A stretch of DNA of 64,000 nt, from positions 101,006,284 through 101,070,283 of the forward strand of contig OZ035962.1 of assembly GCA_964034945.1 (NCBI GenBank), in the 5' to 3' direction. The notes under the pieces are model-generated. The model was not told the DNA's origin. It made no database searches and saw only the letters and a list, made by a program, of their open reading frames with translations. The stretch is from Chrysopilus asiliformis (lineage: Eukaryota > Arthropoda > Insecta > Diptera > Rhagionidae). Positions 1-11,172 of the stretch are shown here, in pieces. Every line of letters starts with the position of its first letter. The stretch's first letter is position 1. A program made the translations under genes and the position numbers.

Positions 1-196
1 CGAAAAATTTCATGCATGATACTCCCATTTCTTTTTACATACTATATTAACGTCTGCTTATAAAATCGGGTGCTTTGTTTTTCTTTTTTCTTTTTGTTCT
101 TTCCATCAAAAAATCTGTCACCATCTACGCATTGCTACGAACTGATAGTTTTTTAAAGTACCAAGTAATTTTTTTTTTGTTTTTTTTTTTCGAAAA

Positions 197-1238
197 GCCC
201 CCTTAGCCCTATGTTACACACGGCAACTTTAAACCGATACACGATACAAAAAGTGGCTCGATTGTGCTACACGCGGAGACAAGTTGCCGAAAACTTCTGT
301 ATATTACCACGGAACAACTATTATATAGAATGGAAAGTAAGGCCTTTCCTCATTAACTTCCACTAGAGTAAGCACTACACTATAGAAATCGGGTTTTTTA
401 TCTCACTTCCCCTTTCTGCTGTCATACACTCGACCAAAAAAAATCAAATAGAATTCCCTTTTACAATACATACAGAAAAGTGCTGGCACTTTTGTTTACA
501 TTTTGCATGACATTTCATTGCAACATTGATTCATTTCATTGCAACGATTGATTTTGATGGATAATCACATTTTGGCGTGTTAACATTGCATAATTTCACA
601 TCAAAATGAATAAAGCACAAATTCACCACTGTTTAGTGAAGGAATGTTCCGCTAATTCCATTAAAAACACAAACAGAAAGTTTTTTCGAGTCCCATCAAC
701 AGAATTGCATATGAACGGGCCTTAAAACAATTAAAAACTAAAACTAAATTAAATTTAGCATCTTTCAACACATAAGAACATTACTAATTTAATGGAAATA
801 TCAAATTCTCCATAAAACATTTCCATTATTCGATTTTGTTTTGATTTGTTTTCATTTCAAGTGACACATGGGAATCCATATTGCCACACACCACCAAATC
901 GCTCAGTGTTCATGTACACTGTCATGTAGCAGCTATAGAAATCCTCGGATGTACGCTCCCAACACAAAAATTTTTGTTAGAGCTTTCCATTCTATAATAG
1001 TAATTGTTCAGTGATATTACACAGTGAGTGTTTCATGTGTGTGTGAAGTTGGACGAACTGTCAAATCGCAAAAAACTTTGAAGAACTCGTTCTTTGTGAT
1101 TTTGTGCTTGTGTACGTATTTTGTCGCCTTGTTTCTACTTTAGGAACTGGCGGCATTAGCCACCGCTTCCCTCACTTCTCGCGCCTATACTTAAGAAAAG
1201 TCGCCGCTTAAAGTTACCCCGTGTAACAGTGGCCTTAA
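197..1238. mobile_element. Non-autonomous class II element with imperfect terminal inverted repeats
   Basis: The left end around 204-232 (TGTTACACACGGCAACTTTA) and the right end around 1207-1232, read on the other strand (TGTTACACGGGGTAACTTTA), are imperfect inverted repeats. A second inverted pair lies further in: 297-337 and 983-1024 both carry TATAGAATGGAAAG beside a variant of GAACAA(T/C)TA. No coding frame is visible between them. The pairing is direct observation; calling it a DNA transposon is inference. Confidence 0.5.
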
Positions 1239-1471
1239 AATGTGAACCTTATGTTGCGGCCTATTTAGTGATACAGTAATCCCCGGATAACTGCACATGG
1301 GGAAAATCCTGGATTTGTTGTGCCGTAACCAGGGTTTGCGCTTATCCGATACTCCTTTAACAGCAAAAGTTGTGCAGCTATGCGGGACCCTTTTTACTGC
1401 ACGTAATTGTGCATTTATTAGAGTCCCTAATTGCAGAAAATTGTGCATTTTCTTTTTGGTATTGTTAACCT
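1239..1471. other. Intergenic; single transposon-like end
   Basis: At 1275-1300 the sequence CAGTAATCCCCGGATAACTG resembles the terminal repeats of pogo/Tigger-type elements and of the element at 10241-11172 (CAGTAATCCCTCC). No matching right end was found before the next MITE. No gene is seen. Confidence 0.3.
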
Positions 1472-1895
1472 CTGGAACCCAATGAACGCAACGCGAACGC
1501 AACTCCAACGCTGTGAACTGTCACGCAGCGCAACATTTCAGCAGCAGAGCCCAATGGCATCTCGTGAAGTAGTACAAGTGACATAATATAAAGTGGTATA
1601 AAACTGGCAAAATTACAAAAATTGATAATTTTGAAGCGATAATTTGCTTTGTTGGTCTTTATCTTTGTCATTTGTCTGTTATTGCACTAAGCCTATCAAT
1701 TTTTCCTCGAACGACATTTCCCCAACCTCACTTTATGAACTGTCAACGCAGAATTCTGCGGCAAAGTTAGAAGTTTGCTAACTTTTGCGTTGTAGTTGCG
1801 TTCACTGCGTTCACTGTGCTCACTTCAAATGATTTCTATGGAACAAACTTGTAAGTGACAGTTTCTGCGTTCGCGTTACGTTCATTGGGCTCCAG
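1472..1895. mobile_element. MITE, 424 bp
   Basis: Both ends, read inward, start CTGGARCCCAATGAACG and continue into AACGCGAACGCA, giving about 30 bp of terminal inverted repeat with two or three mismatches. The interior has no coding frame. Confidence 0.7.
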
Positions 1896-1899
1896 GCAT

Positions 1900-2083
1900 A
1901 AGGCGCCTCCACACATTCAATGTTACTTGACAATTTTAGTTGAATGACTCATGTTTCAAGCAACATTGATCGTTTGGATGCTCTTCAATGTTACGTTTGC
2001 AAGCAATTTCAATCAATGTTACTTGACGAAAATTTTCATCAATAATACTTGTCAAGTAACATTGAACGTGTGGAGGCTCCTTT
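1900..2083. mobile_element. MITE, 184 bp
   Basis: The terminal inverted repeats are about 34 bp. The left reads AAGGCGCCTCCACACATTCA and the right, read inward, AAAGGAGCCTCCACACGTTC; both continue AATGTTACTTGACAA. The motif CAATGTTACTTGA recurs inside. It lies four bases from the preceding MITE. Confidence 0.75.
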
Positions 2084-2111
2084 AGATCACAACCGAATTG
2101 CACTGGTTTCT

Positions 2112-2732
2112 ACACAGTTGAAAATTTGGGTATAAAATTTATCCTTTTTTGATAAATTTTTCCATATAAAGTCATTCTATACCAAAATTGTAATAGAATT
2201 AATAAATTATGAAATATTAAAGGCATTGATAAATAAAAAGTATAAATTTTATCCTGAGTTTTATAAAAACAGCCAATTTTGATTTGGTTCAAAAATTCAA
2301 TAGAACTTTGGTATAAAATTAATATATCAATTTATAAAATACGCAAGCATATTCTTTTGTTGTGATATAATTCGCATTTCGAAAGAAATTTCATAGTTAG
2401 TATATATACTTCATATTACATATAAAAACTATCAAGAAGAAACAAAAATATTCTATAAGGCAAAAGGTAAATGAATTTGTATAAGTAAATATAAACAAAA
2501 ATGTTAAAGTTAAATGATTAGAACACAATACTAATATAAACCACGCTACTATAAATTCTCGCATACTTTTTTTAAAAAAAAATCAGGAAATTTTTATACT
2601 TGGGGATTTATACATTTAATAAATTGAATTTATCAATTTTTATCCCCATTATTATAAAAATTAATAAATTTGCTTATGGATTTATATAGATAAATATATT
2701 TATAAAATTTATCCTCAAATTTTCAACTGTAT
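2112..2732. mobile_element. AT-rich MITE, about 620 bp
   Basis: The left end ACAGTTGAAAATTTGGGTAT and the right end, read inward, ACAGTTGAAAATTTGAGGAT form an inverted repeat that continues as ATAAA(A)TTTAT. The interior is very AT-rich with many small palindromes of AAATTTAT. No gene. Confidence 0.65.
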
Positions 2733-2962
2733 ACCCTTCCGCAATAACGTATAAAAAGATATGCAATTAGTAAAAAATCGGGAAAACTTTTTTTCATGTT
2801 TTGTTAATTACAGAATTTAGTTATGCACTTTACAAGGCAACAAACTACTTCCTTTGTATTGATTCCAACTTTTGGATTATTCGGAGCCAGTGTGCGTCGT
2901 AAAGTAGTCGCAATGTCTTAAATTTGATTTTATTCGTGACTTTATCAAGTATCCGACCTCTT

Positions 2963-3266
2963 GGTGCAGGTGCGCACAGTTTTGACAATCATGTATGTAG
3001 AATGGCACTAAAGTGGGATTTTTAGTTTTTAACACGCGTAAAAACCAATATGGGATCTGCAAGCGAAGTGTTTTTCGATTTACTTTTTTACTACTTGCTT
3101 ATTTCTACTTGATAAGACGGTCGGTAGCTCATCTTTTTTTGTAGCTGGCTAAATTGTAGGTGAATTTCTAATTACTTTTTTCTGTGTAGTTTTGACGATA
3201 TTAAAAAACTCAAATTGCCACTTCGACACCATTCTGCCCGCTTGCCAATGCAGTGCGCGCCTGCAC
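2963..3266. mobile_element. MITE related to the one at 31519-31824
   Basis: The ends GTGCAGGTGCGCAC (left) and GTGCAGGCGCGCAC (right, read inward) are inverted. Just inside the left end the text ATGTAGAATGGCACTAAA matches ATACAGAATGGTGCTAAA at the same position of the element in intron 6 of the second PPK gene, so the two are copies of one family. Confidence 0.55.
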
Positions 3267-6200
3267 TTATATTATTTATTTTTTATCACAACACTTTGTT
3301 TCAACTTTAAAAAAAATTGTGACTCAAACAAAATTCATACTAAAAATCGGCAAAAAAAAATTCCTGGCTGAAAAAACATCTGATTTTTATTCATTTTTTT
3401 GTTTTGAAAAACATGAAAATTGGCAATTTCTTAAAACAATTTTCTGTTATCTAAAGAATTTCATCAAATTTGAATATATACAAAAAAAATCTGAAGTTAC
3501 TTAAAATAAATGTTGACATTTTCATTGAATATATTGTATGTATGTTCATTGAAATTAGAGCATATTAATTAGAAAATTCCCATGAATATCACATTCCTCT
3601 GAAAATCTCTGAATTCAAAACCACGCATTTTTCGCCGACGAAAAAATCAGTAATTTGATTAATCAATTTTTTATATGACTGCGAAGAATTCAACGCCATA
3701 GCAATAAAAATAAAAACAAACCAATGTATCAAAAAGTCGAAATAAGGTGAAAATAAATTTTAATCGAATGAATTAATAAATTCCGGAGAGAAAATGGTAA
3801 TATGGAAAGAAGAAATTTAGAGATGAACCCGAAAATTACAAAAGCAGAATTTGCACGTTTCCAATAAATTGCGATCATCTGCAAATAAACATTCAATTTT
3901 CATAAAACGCCCTCAAACGATATTTCCAAGAAGCGAGAAGATTTTCAAGGGTTTGAAAAAAAACCTCACTATATATGAGCAAGTAGAGGGCGATGTTGTG
4001 TGTGAGTTGATGTTGTATGAATCGAGTAGAGTCGATATATTTGCCCCTAAAAGAAACGAGGATATGATCCATCAGGAAAAGCAACCCTTAACCAACCCCG
4101 AAGTTCCCCTACCTGTGGTTATATTTCTCAGAGTTGAACATATGCATGTGTCTATTTATAACTCACACCTTGGGGTACTTCTGCCGGAGAACGTTCAGGT
4201 GCAAAGGATTCCGTTTCCAGGAACACATTTTTGAAACTGTGCGATATTACAACTCGAGGTTGTGTACATCTGGTGAAGGCAAAAACTCAAGAAGGACCAG
4301 CAAGGGGCTAAGAAAACGAAGATAATTCGAAGAGAAAAAAATTCTAAACGCGAAAACTTTCGATATATTTTTCTCGATTTTCCATAAGAAAACTGAACGA
4401 TTCACTTTGGCAGTTTTCCTCAACTGTAAACTGTGACCATAATGATAGCTCAGCGGTTCTATAATATGGAAAAAATTTTCACCTCGAACGTAATTTCATT
4501 TTCTTCGAGCATTCCAGCCACTCACAACCAGACCAAGAGAAATGTACACAATTTTCTTTATCGCAGAAAATGATAAAAATGCATTGAAGGTAAGAGAAGG
4601 TCGAATTATGGTTAAAAGTGGCAGGAAGGGAGGAATAAATATCATAAAGTTTATCAGTCTCACTCAGAATTTTTACATTTTTCAATATTGTTCTGATAAC
4701 CGGTTGATTGTAAAAAAAAGTGGGAAAATTAAATATTTTCAGTTTCGAATACGGGTGAATCCATGTCAAGTGAACGAGTAAAAAATGGTTTTTGTTTCGT
4801 GTTTCTTTAAAATGTGGCTCATCTAATATACCCTTAAAACTTGTTAAAAATGGAAGATTTTAGTTTCAGAGATACATCTTTTGAAATCCTTCGAAAATCG
4901 CAATTTTCTGCTAAAGTGCAATCACAAAAAAATCATAACTCAGGCTAGAAATGATATAGAGGTCTAATGCGGAACACGTTTGAAGGTAATTTTATAAGCT
5001 TTCATTTTAGGTGTAAATTCAAATATTTTAAAAAGTTTTTAATTTCAAGGTCACTTCTTTTCAGTCCACAAAAAACCGCACCACAAATTGTGAAAAAGGT
5101 CTCTTATGGAAAATCGTTTCAATAACGCATCATAGTCGAAAGAGTTTAATTTGCAGCCATCCCCAGCCGATGTACAGTTAGTTTTGCATATTTAGTGATA
5201 GTTTTTTCTACTATTTGACAAAACTATAACAATAAATTTAAAAAATCCGGAACGAAAGTTTCATTTCCGGGCCGTCGGACGTATGGTCACCCTATTTATC
5301 GCTAATACCGCTGCAAGCGTTGCCGTTCCCAGACGAAACAAAAATTGTTGCTGTTTTCTGAAACTAGCTTCTGGAGGCCTTGTAATTAAAATATTATGGT
5401 CTCTGAATTCTGTCGAAATATTTCTTAAATGTTCTACTATTCGCAAGTTTCTCGAATTGGCTTCTGTTGCGAAACAATTTTTTTTGTACGCCAGATCTTT
5501 AAGAAAAGTAAGTGACAGTACATATCTAAATATATATACTAAAACTATACTAGGTTTAATTCTTTAAACTATCTTACATAAAATTCTGACGAATAGCGAT
5601 TTAAATTTCTTTCCCAAAAAAGAAATTCAAAAAAGAAACAAAAACGATCATAGCGGCAGTGGCAAAAATTAAAACTAAGGTTACTAGCTGGTAATTACGA
5701 TATCTTGAAAAAGCCTTTCGTCGATTATAACAGGTCACGAGAAAATGGGCCAAACTCTGAAACCACACGGTTAGTTTTTGTGTGGTCTTTTTATACAACA
5801 ACAACAATACGAAAGCTGATGTGGAATCAGCTTTCTTTCTGCGAGCTTACTTTTGTGCAATCGATTCTAGGCCTTGTACTGATTTGCGTTGAAAATTACA
5901 TAGCGGGAGATTCAAATTTTAAAAATTGGCACAGTTTTTTTTTTAAATTTAGTTTCGTGTTTTTTCTGATACTTGTGAGAAAGTTATTAAGCTACGAATG
6001 TGAGCACTCAGATTTGAATTTCAATTTGGCTAATACATTTGCATTGTATGGACGATTTATTTTCAAGTTATAGGTCATGTTGGAATATTTTCCATTTAAA
6101 ATGAATTTCATTATATTATTTAATTGTGGCCATGCTAAATCTGGTACTTAAATAGAAATCATTTCGATAGAAAGAAAAATATTGATTTATAAAAGTTTTG

Positions 6201-6281
6201 TCACCATAATTTTTTTCAATGTTGCTGAAAAATGCATGAAGAAGATAGATCAAGAACTCCATATATTTATCTTATCGTATA
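3267..6281. other. Non-coding AT-rich stretch with no supported gene
   Basis: The longest open frame is 3851-4234 on the plus strand (127 codons). It has no recognisable domain, and the stretch around it has a more even base composition than its flanks, so regulatory DNA or an old exon is possible. At 5264-5292 the text GGACGTATGGTCACCCT resembles the right end of the element at 51853-54225, so this is probably a solo or decayed element end. Nothing else is supported. Confidence 0.4.
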
Positions 6282-6377
6282 GGGTATTCCAATTGCTTGG
6301 ACCGATGGTAACAGAAAATAAGACAATGTTATTTATTAAATGTTTTTTTTTATTTCTTTACTGAATCATATTATTTA

Positions 6378-6906
6378 GCACATGGCATTTACGTGTGAAA
6401 GATGATATCACTCAAATGTTCGCCAAGGCTTTGACGACACAAATCCACTCGATAGTTAAAATTTTGGTTGACATCTCTGCATAATTGCTCCTCGATCCCA
6501 CGAATATGCCTTATTATCTCATTCTTCAGCTGATGAATTGTTGTTGGCTTGTTGGCATAGACCTTACTCTTGAGATAACCCCCCAGGGGGGAAGTCCAAA
6601 GGCGTCAAATCGCACGATCTTTGATGACTGTTTCGAGAGATGATGCAACCTGGCAACTTCCCATTCAATAAAGCCATTGTTGCATTGGCTGCGTCACTGC
6701 GTGGCATGTAGTGGCATGTAGCGCCGTCCTGTTGAAACCACAAATCATCAACATCAATAGCATCAAACCCAGGGCATAAAAAGTTGGCCAATTATGCTGA
6801 CTAAAAAAAATCACAAAATGCGCGAAATGCATTTTTTGTTTGAACGTCTATTTTCGTAATAGGCTTTAATAACTTTAACACGTTGTTCGATTACTAATCC
6901 TTCCAT
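6378..6906 (-). pseudogene. Decayed Tc1/mariner-type transposase
   Basis: The start ATG is at 6906 and the first codons give MEGLVIEQRVKVIKAYYEN, clearly related to MERYTIEQRVKVIQAYYEN of the transposase at 37034. The helix-turn-helix region is then cut off and the frame resumes near WFQQDGATCH (second catalytic Asp region) and CDLTPLDF (third Asp). A frameshift at the run of G/C near 6580-6590 throws the frame out. The correct C-terminal frame (GYLKSKVYANKP, ending near SDIIFHT) continues to a stop at about 6378. The first catalytic Asp region is missing. The protein would be far shorter than the family's usual 340 or so residues, so it cannot work. Function of the intact family: cut-and-paste transposition in the nucleus. 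Confidence 0.85.
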
Positions 6907-6948
6907 GATTGAAATTGCCAAAGGCTAAACTTGTCAAACCTGAAAACA

Positions 6949-7212
6949 GGGGCCCGATCATAGTCACCGACGCGCGTCTGCAAAAACGCGTCTTAAATTT
7001 TCTTCAGGGTTATAAAACAATAATAATAGTTATTTTGGGGAAAACACCCCAAAATCAAACAAGTTTTCCAAAAGTGCAAACATTTTGACAGATGTGACAA
7101 TCAAAGCACTGCATTGAACTGAAAAAATCACGTGCCGGTAATCAGGATTGCAAAATCTGTCGCGTCGATTCAGCTGTTTTGCAGACACGTCGGTGACTAT
7201 GATTCGTGCCCA
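6949..7212. mobile_element. MITE nested upstream of the decayed transposase
   Basis: The inverted ends share GATCATAGTCACCGACG (left) and GAATCATAGTCACCGACG (right, read inward), about 35 bp in all. The MITE sits between the transposase start (6906) and the right terminal repeat of the host element, so it inserted after that element arrived. No coding frame. Confidence 0.8.
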
Positions 7213-7284
7213 GATGTCAAAAATCATTAGACGTTTAAGCCTCAATTAAATTTAACATCGGTCCAAGCAACTGGAACACCCGAT

Positions 7285-8280
7285 ATCATAACAAAGAAGT
7301 GTAAAAATCATATCATTTAAAAAAAAAATTATGAAATAATTTGTGATATCAACTATAGCAAAAAGGTTTAAATGCCATAAACAATTTTAATCGATTCGCC
7401 CCACAGGTATCCCAGGAATTCGTTTTATAATCGTAAAAATATGATTCTCTCAACTTTGGCACCGTTAGAGATCGATAGCAGATTTTCAAACAGATTCGAT
7501 GCCCTTTGATCCCAGAAACATTGGAGAGTCATCTCAATGTTAAACGATCGATTGTTCGATTAAACCCCTGGCCTGACATTGAATTTTGCTGCTCATAATC
7601 CACCCAATGTAAGATTCACCAGGTATCTTTGTAATCATATCACATCTATTTGTAATTCCTCTTTACTTGCTTAGATTCAATTCAATTTTTTGGTACATTA
7701 ATCGTGACCATCGATTATTCAAAAACAAGAAAAGGCCCCAACCAAAACGTTCGCGTAATTTAGGTCAAAATCATAATCTACTTATTTTCTAGATATCTAT
7801 GAATATATTCAATCTTTATTAAATTTTGTAATACACGATTTTTGTAAAAAGAAAAATTTTATGCCATTGAATTAACTTTTATGGGACAAAAAGGGTTTAC
7901 ACAAATTAGAAATTTACTATCCGACTGCGGGGAAGTGAAAAGGAGTGGCTTTGTTTTTGGCATTTTATGTATGTGACTTTTTTTGTTCAAGCCTACATGC
8001 CAAACGCCTTTACCAACTTTCATAAAATTTGAAATGTTTAAAATAAAAAAAAAATGGCGGCATGAGACCAAAAAAATAAAAAAAAAATGGCGGCGTGAGT
8101 TTTCTTCAAAAGAAGGAATTTTGTTTTTTTTTTTCTTTTTAGTTTTTTTTTTAATTATTTTCATGATTAAAATTAATTAATACTTTTATTAATATTTTGT
8201 TAAAATCATGTACAAGTCAATTGAAAAAGTAGTTTGACAAACACTTTTTAAACTTAACCACGTACCTCAATTTTAACTAA
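7285..8280. other. No gene seen
   Basis: Unique-looking AT-rich DNA with long A and T runs near 8040-8160. Open frames here are low-complexity K/F-rich text and are not supported as coding. Confidence 0.5.
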
Positions 8281-8766
8281 AGCAGGGTTTAGACGAAGCA
8301 AGTAACTCGCTGCAAGTAGACGTAAATACACGCGATTTGAGCTAGTGTGCGACGCTCGCATATGTGTGAGAATACTCGCTGCTCTCTCAAAAATAATAGA
8401 AAGCCATTCTATTTTTGTGGCAAGTAAAACCAATACAAGAACATGGAACCGCGTACAAATGAGGTGGTTTTATGTGTGTGTGTTTCGGTTCATTTTATAT
8501 CTGCTGCTTTGCCAGAAAACGTCGTAACATTTTAAGGAAAAAACGACACGCTCATAAAAAACTCGTCGGCAACAAACAGTTTTAGGTCGAAATTCGCAAA
8601 TTTTTCCACAAAAAAGAGTCGTGATATTTTTTCTCAGAAAATTTTAGGTTATGTTTTCCTTCGGCTGTCATTCTACTTGCAACGATTTACTTGCAACGTG
8701 TAAACGAAGCAAACTACTTGCCTCTCTTTACTTGCCGCGAGTTACTCGCTGTGTATAAACCCTGCT
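8281..8766. mobile_element. MITE, 486 bp
   Basis: The left end is AGCAGGGTTTAGACGAAGCA and the right, read inward, AGCAGGGTTTATACACAGCG; both lead into GTAACTCG. Repeats of GCAAGTA and its complement continue for about 100 bp at each end. No coding frame. Confidence 0.75.
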
Positions 8767-8989
8767 TAAAGGAACAAGGACCCGAGCCAAAGTTTAGGGG
8801 GAAAATATATGAAATGGGATGGATTTAAGGAGCAAATTTCCTTATGGGTTTTTTTAGTGCAAAATTAATGTTGAAATTGACCTACTGCCGCCATCACTCT
8901 ACGTCTCTGAAAAACGGACAACAGAAAATGTACATTGTACAGACCAAACCGTCCGACCAATATGTGGAAAATATTATGGATACAAAGTT

Positions 8990-9204
8990 TTAACACGTTG
9001 ACTGCCAGACCAATTTTGCAAAAATATAAGGGAGATACCAATACATGTAGACGTATGTAGAATGTACGTATGTATGAATGTATGTATGTATGCATGTAGA
9101 TTGTAGACCCAGCTATCGAAAATGATAGCCTTGGCCGCTCATGAATCATAGTGCCAATTTTCACTGGCTATCAAAAATGATAGCCATGGCAGTCAATGTG
9201 TTAA
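8990..9204. mobile_element. TTAA-flanked MITE (piggyBac-like target)
   Basis: TTAA at both edges encloses inverted ends CACGTTGACTGCCA and CACATTGACTGCCA. TTAA duplication is the hallmark of piggyBac-type elements. The interior carries an ATGTA/TGTATG simple repeat around 9045-9105. A near relative by its ends lies at 63349-63604. Confidence 0.7.
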
Positions 9205-9790
9205 GGAAAAAAAATTTGGATCGTGTCAAAAATGAAATCCTTGTAAAACGGACATAGAATTTTGCAAAAAAAAAACCGAGTTTTTTCGAAATCGTGCAAA
9301 AAAAATCGTGTAAATCGAGGTATGGGTGTATTCTCAAAGCGATTATTTTTTTAATCTTAAAACGAACGCCAAAAAGTTGATAAATCATTTTTGTAAGATT
9401 ATATTTGTTGTTTTTTTTTAAATTGTTTACTTACGGTATTTCAGTAGCTCAGCATTAATCATTTTTTCTCTCTCATTTTACCATTTGTTGTGGCGATCTC
9501 CATTGACAAAGAATGGTGCCTTACCAGTTTTTTTTTTAACAAGTATTAACTGGGGAACAAAGTACGAAGTTAGCTTGTATTTCATTTGTCTTGGGTTCAT
9601 TATTCGAATCAAGTTTAATACGAAATGGGATCAAAGATACTGGGTTTTAGACGGGATCAACGATACTCGGTTTTAGACTGTTAGAAAAACAAATATTTTC
9701 TAATTTTGGAAAAATATGCAAACAGAATTTTAAAAAAATAATTAAGAAAACCGTTATTAAATATTTTTAAAAAAAGGAAAAAAAAATTCC
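9205..9790 (-). repeat. Inverted copy of 12430-13036 (left copy 1)
   Basis: Read on the minus strand this segment matches the plus strand at about 12440-13036, including the 3' half of tRNA-Glu, its T-run and over 500 bp of flank. A 26 bp unit (GGGATCAARGATACT and the following bases) is tandemly doubled at about 9628-9676 in this copy only. Confidence 0.8.
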
Positions 9791-9858
9791 CACACCGGGA
9801 ATCGAACCCGTACATCTGGCGCATTGTAGTCTAACACTTATCCAGGAGTAAAATTGTA
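9787..9858 (-). pseudogene. Chimeric tRNA pseudogene (3' half of tRNA-Glu)
   Basis: On the minus strand the 3' part CGGGTTCGATTCCCGG, then TGTGGGAA and a T-run, matches tRNA-Glu of this window with its downstream flank. The 5' part (GTTAGACTACAATGCGCCAG) does not. It resembles instead the tRNA-like sequence at 9944-10014 (GTTAGATTACCGTGTGCCAG). No 5' acceptor strand is present, so it cannot fold as a tRNA. The B box (GGTTCGATTCC) and terminator are intact. Confidence 0.7.
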
Positions 9859-9943
9859 AACTTAAAGATAAATTAAGTAATAAAATATTAATAAAAGTAA
9901 CTAAATCAACAAAAAAGAATTTGAAAAGAAAAAAAAATAATTT

Positions 9944-10014
9944 CGTCACCGACAAGGATCGAACCCGGTGCCTGGCACACGGTAATCTAACTTCTAACTC
10001 ACTGCGCTGATCCC
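9944..10014 (-). pseudogene. tRNA-like sequence with A-box, B-box and T-run
   Basis: On the minus strand the text contains an A-box-like GCGCAGTGAGTTAGA, a B box GGTTCGATCC and a downstream T8 run, with tRNA-like spacing of about 70 nt. The acceptor ends do not pair well and no anticodon stem can be assigned with confidence. It could be a degenerate tRNA or the head of a tRNA-derived SINE. Confidence 0.5.
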
Positions 10015-10280
10015 ACAGTTCAGAGCGTTGTGTTAACATTGTAGACTTACTTAGTGACATATTTATAATTTTGAAAGGCAAATAATTAATAAAGCATTAT
10101 TAAAAACTGAAAAACAGTAAAACGGACATATCTACAGCTATAGAGCTTTCATTGAAAAAAAGAATCATCAAAATCGGTTCAATAGGAACTCCAGGAGCTC
10201 TGTCGAAAGAAATCCATATAAATTCGCTTTGCCTTTTAAATACAGTAATCCCTCCAACTGCGCGGTTTCTAAATGCTGAA

Positions 10281-10781
10281 ACACATAGGACTGCAAAGTC
10301 GACTGTGACTGCGACTGCGGTGTCAAGTTTGACATCGAAAAATTTAGCGACCAGGTATTTACATGGAGTGACACACATCACGACGTCGACTGTGACTGCA
10401 GCTGCGACTGCGACGTATTTTTTAGCCAAAATTCTAAATTCGACGTTACGTCGTGGGGGTGCCAACGAAATTTTTAGAAAAAATCTGGGTTGACAATACC
10501 AAAACTTCTCTGTAATATTCGTACACCACAAGAAAATTACAGTACATCAAATAAGCACACGAATTTAGTATTATGTTTCGATAATTTTCAAATCCCACAA
10601 GCATTTTTATTATTTTTCTTTAACACGACACACAAATTTCTTTCACACAAATGTCAAATTTCTTATTGTTGAAGTGCTGCATGACGTTCCATGTGGTCCA
10701 CTCCACGTTTCGACTGCGACGTCAACTGCGTAACCGACGGCACAGTCGACGTCGCAGTTGAACTCGCAGTCCTATATGTTT
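10281..10781. mobile_element. Nested MITE with CGACTG-rich ends
   Basis: The left end reads ACACATAGGACTGCAAAGTC and the right, read inward, AACATATAGGACTGCGAGTT. The interior is full of GACTGYGAC/GTCGCAGTC repeats, which produce spurious Thr/Ala-rich frames on both strands. It lies wholly inside the outer element. Confidence 0.65.
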
Positions 10782-10822
10782 AAGGCATAACTGCGCTGTT
10801 TCGCAACTGCGCGGTTAAGTCT

Positions 10823-11049
10823 TTAACCCTCTAGTAGGCAAGTGTATCTACAGATACAGCTGACTTTTTTCTAATTATCAACCTCCTACCGCGACAAGTG
10901 TGTTTCTAGATACGCTCTCTTTTTCCATCTGCTGGCAACTCAAACAACTACCTAGGGACAAAAGGGTTTCCGTTCTGGGTTTCCTGAAGCACAATAAACC
11001 TGCTCTAATTGTTTCTTATTGAAAAAAAATTGGCCTACTAGAGGGTTAA
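10823..11049. mobile_element. Nested TTAA-flanked MITE (piggyBac-like)
   Basis: TTAA on both sides of CCCTCTAGTAGGC and its inverted copy. CCCT at the very end next to TTAA is typical of piggyBac-type termini. 227 bp, no coding frame. Confidence 0.8.
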
Positions 11050-11172
11050 CACAAAAATGTCGAACTGCGCTGTACAAAAATTTCATACAAAGTAGGGTTC
11101 ACAGTGCGCGGTTTTGGTTTGCGAGCTCTTTTTGTGGAACGTATCTACCGCGCAGTTGGAGGGATTACTGTA

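Larger units (their letters stand above)
6282..7281 (-). mobile_element. Internally deleted mariner-type transposon
   Basis: Terminal inverted repeats are GGGTATTCCAATTGCTTGGA (left) and GGGTGTTCCAGTTGCTTGGA (right, read inward), both continuing CCGATG. They enclose a decayed minus-strand transposase (separate entry) and a nested MITE at 6949-7212. The ends and the N-terminal protein text resemble the element at 36919-37833, so the two are distant relatives within one Tc1/mariner lineage. Confidence 0.8.
10241..11172. mobile_element. Outer MITE of a three-layer nest
   Basis: Both ends read inward TACAGTAATCCCTCCAACTG followed by CGCGG, which is like pogo/Tigger-type terminal repeats with a TA target. 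Two further elements (10281-10781 and 10823-11049) lie inside. Its right edge at 11172 coincides with the end of homology between the left copy 2 and the right arm of the inverted repeat. Confidence 0.75.

Noticed and set aside
3851..4234. 127-codon plus-strand frame
   Set aside because: No domain, no splice or poly(A) context that fits, and an opposite-strand frame overlaps it. Kept only as a note in the gap entry.
10152..10493. 113-codon plus-strand frame and 143-codon minus-strand frame over the same DNA
   Set aside because: Both come from GACTGCGAC repeats inside a nested MITE.
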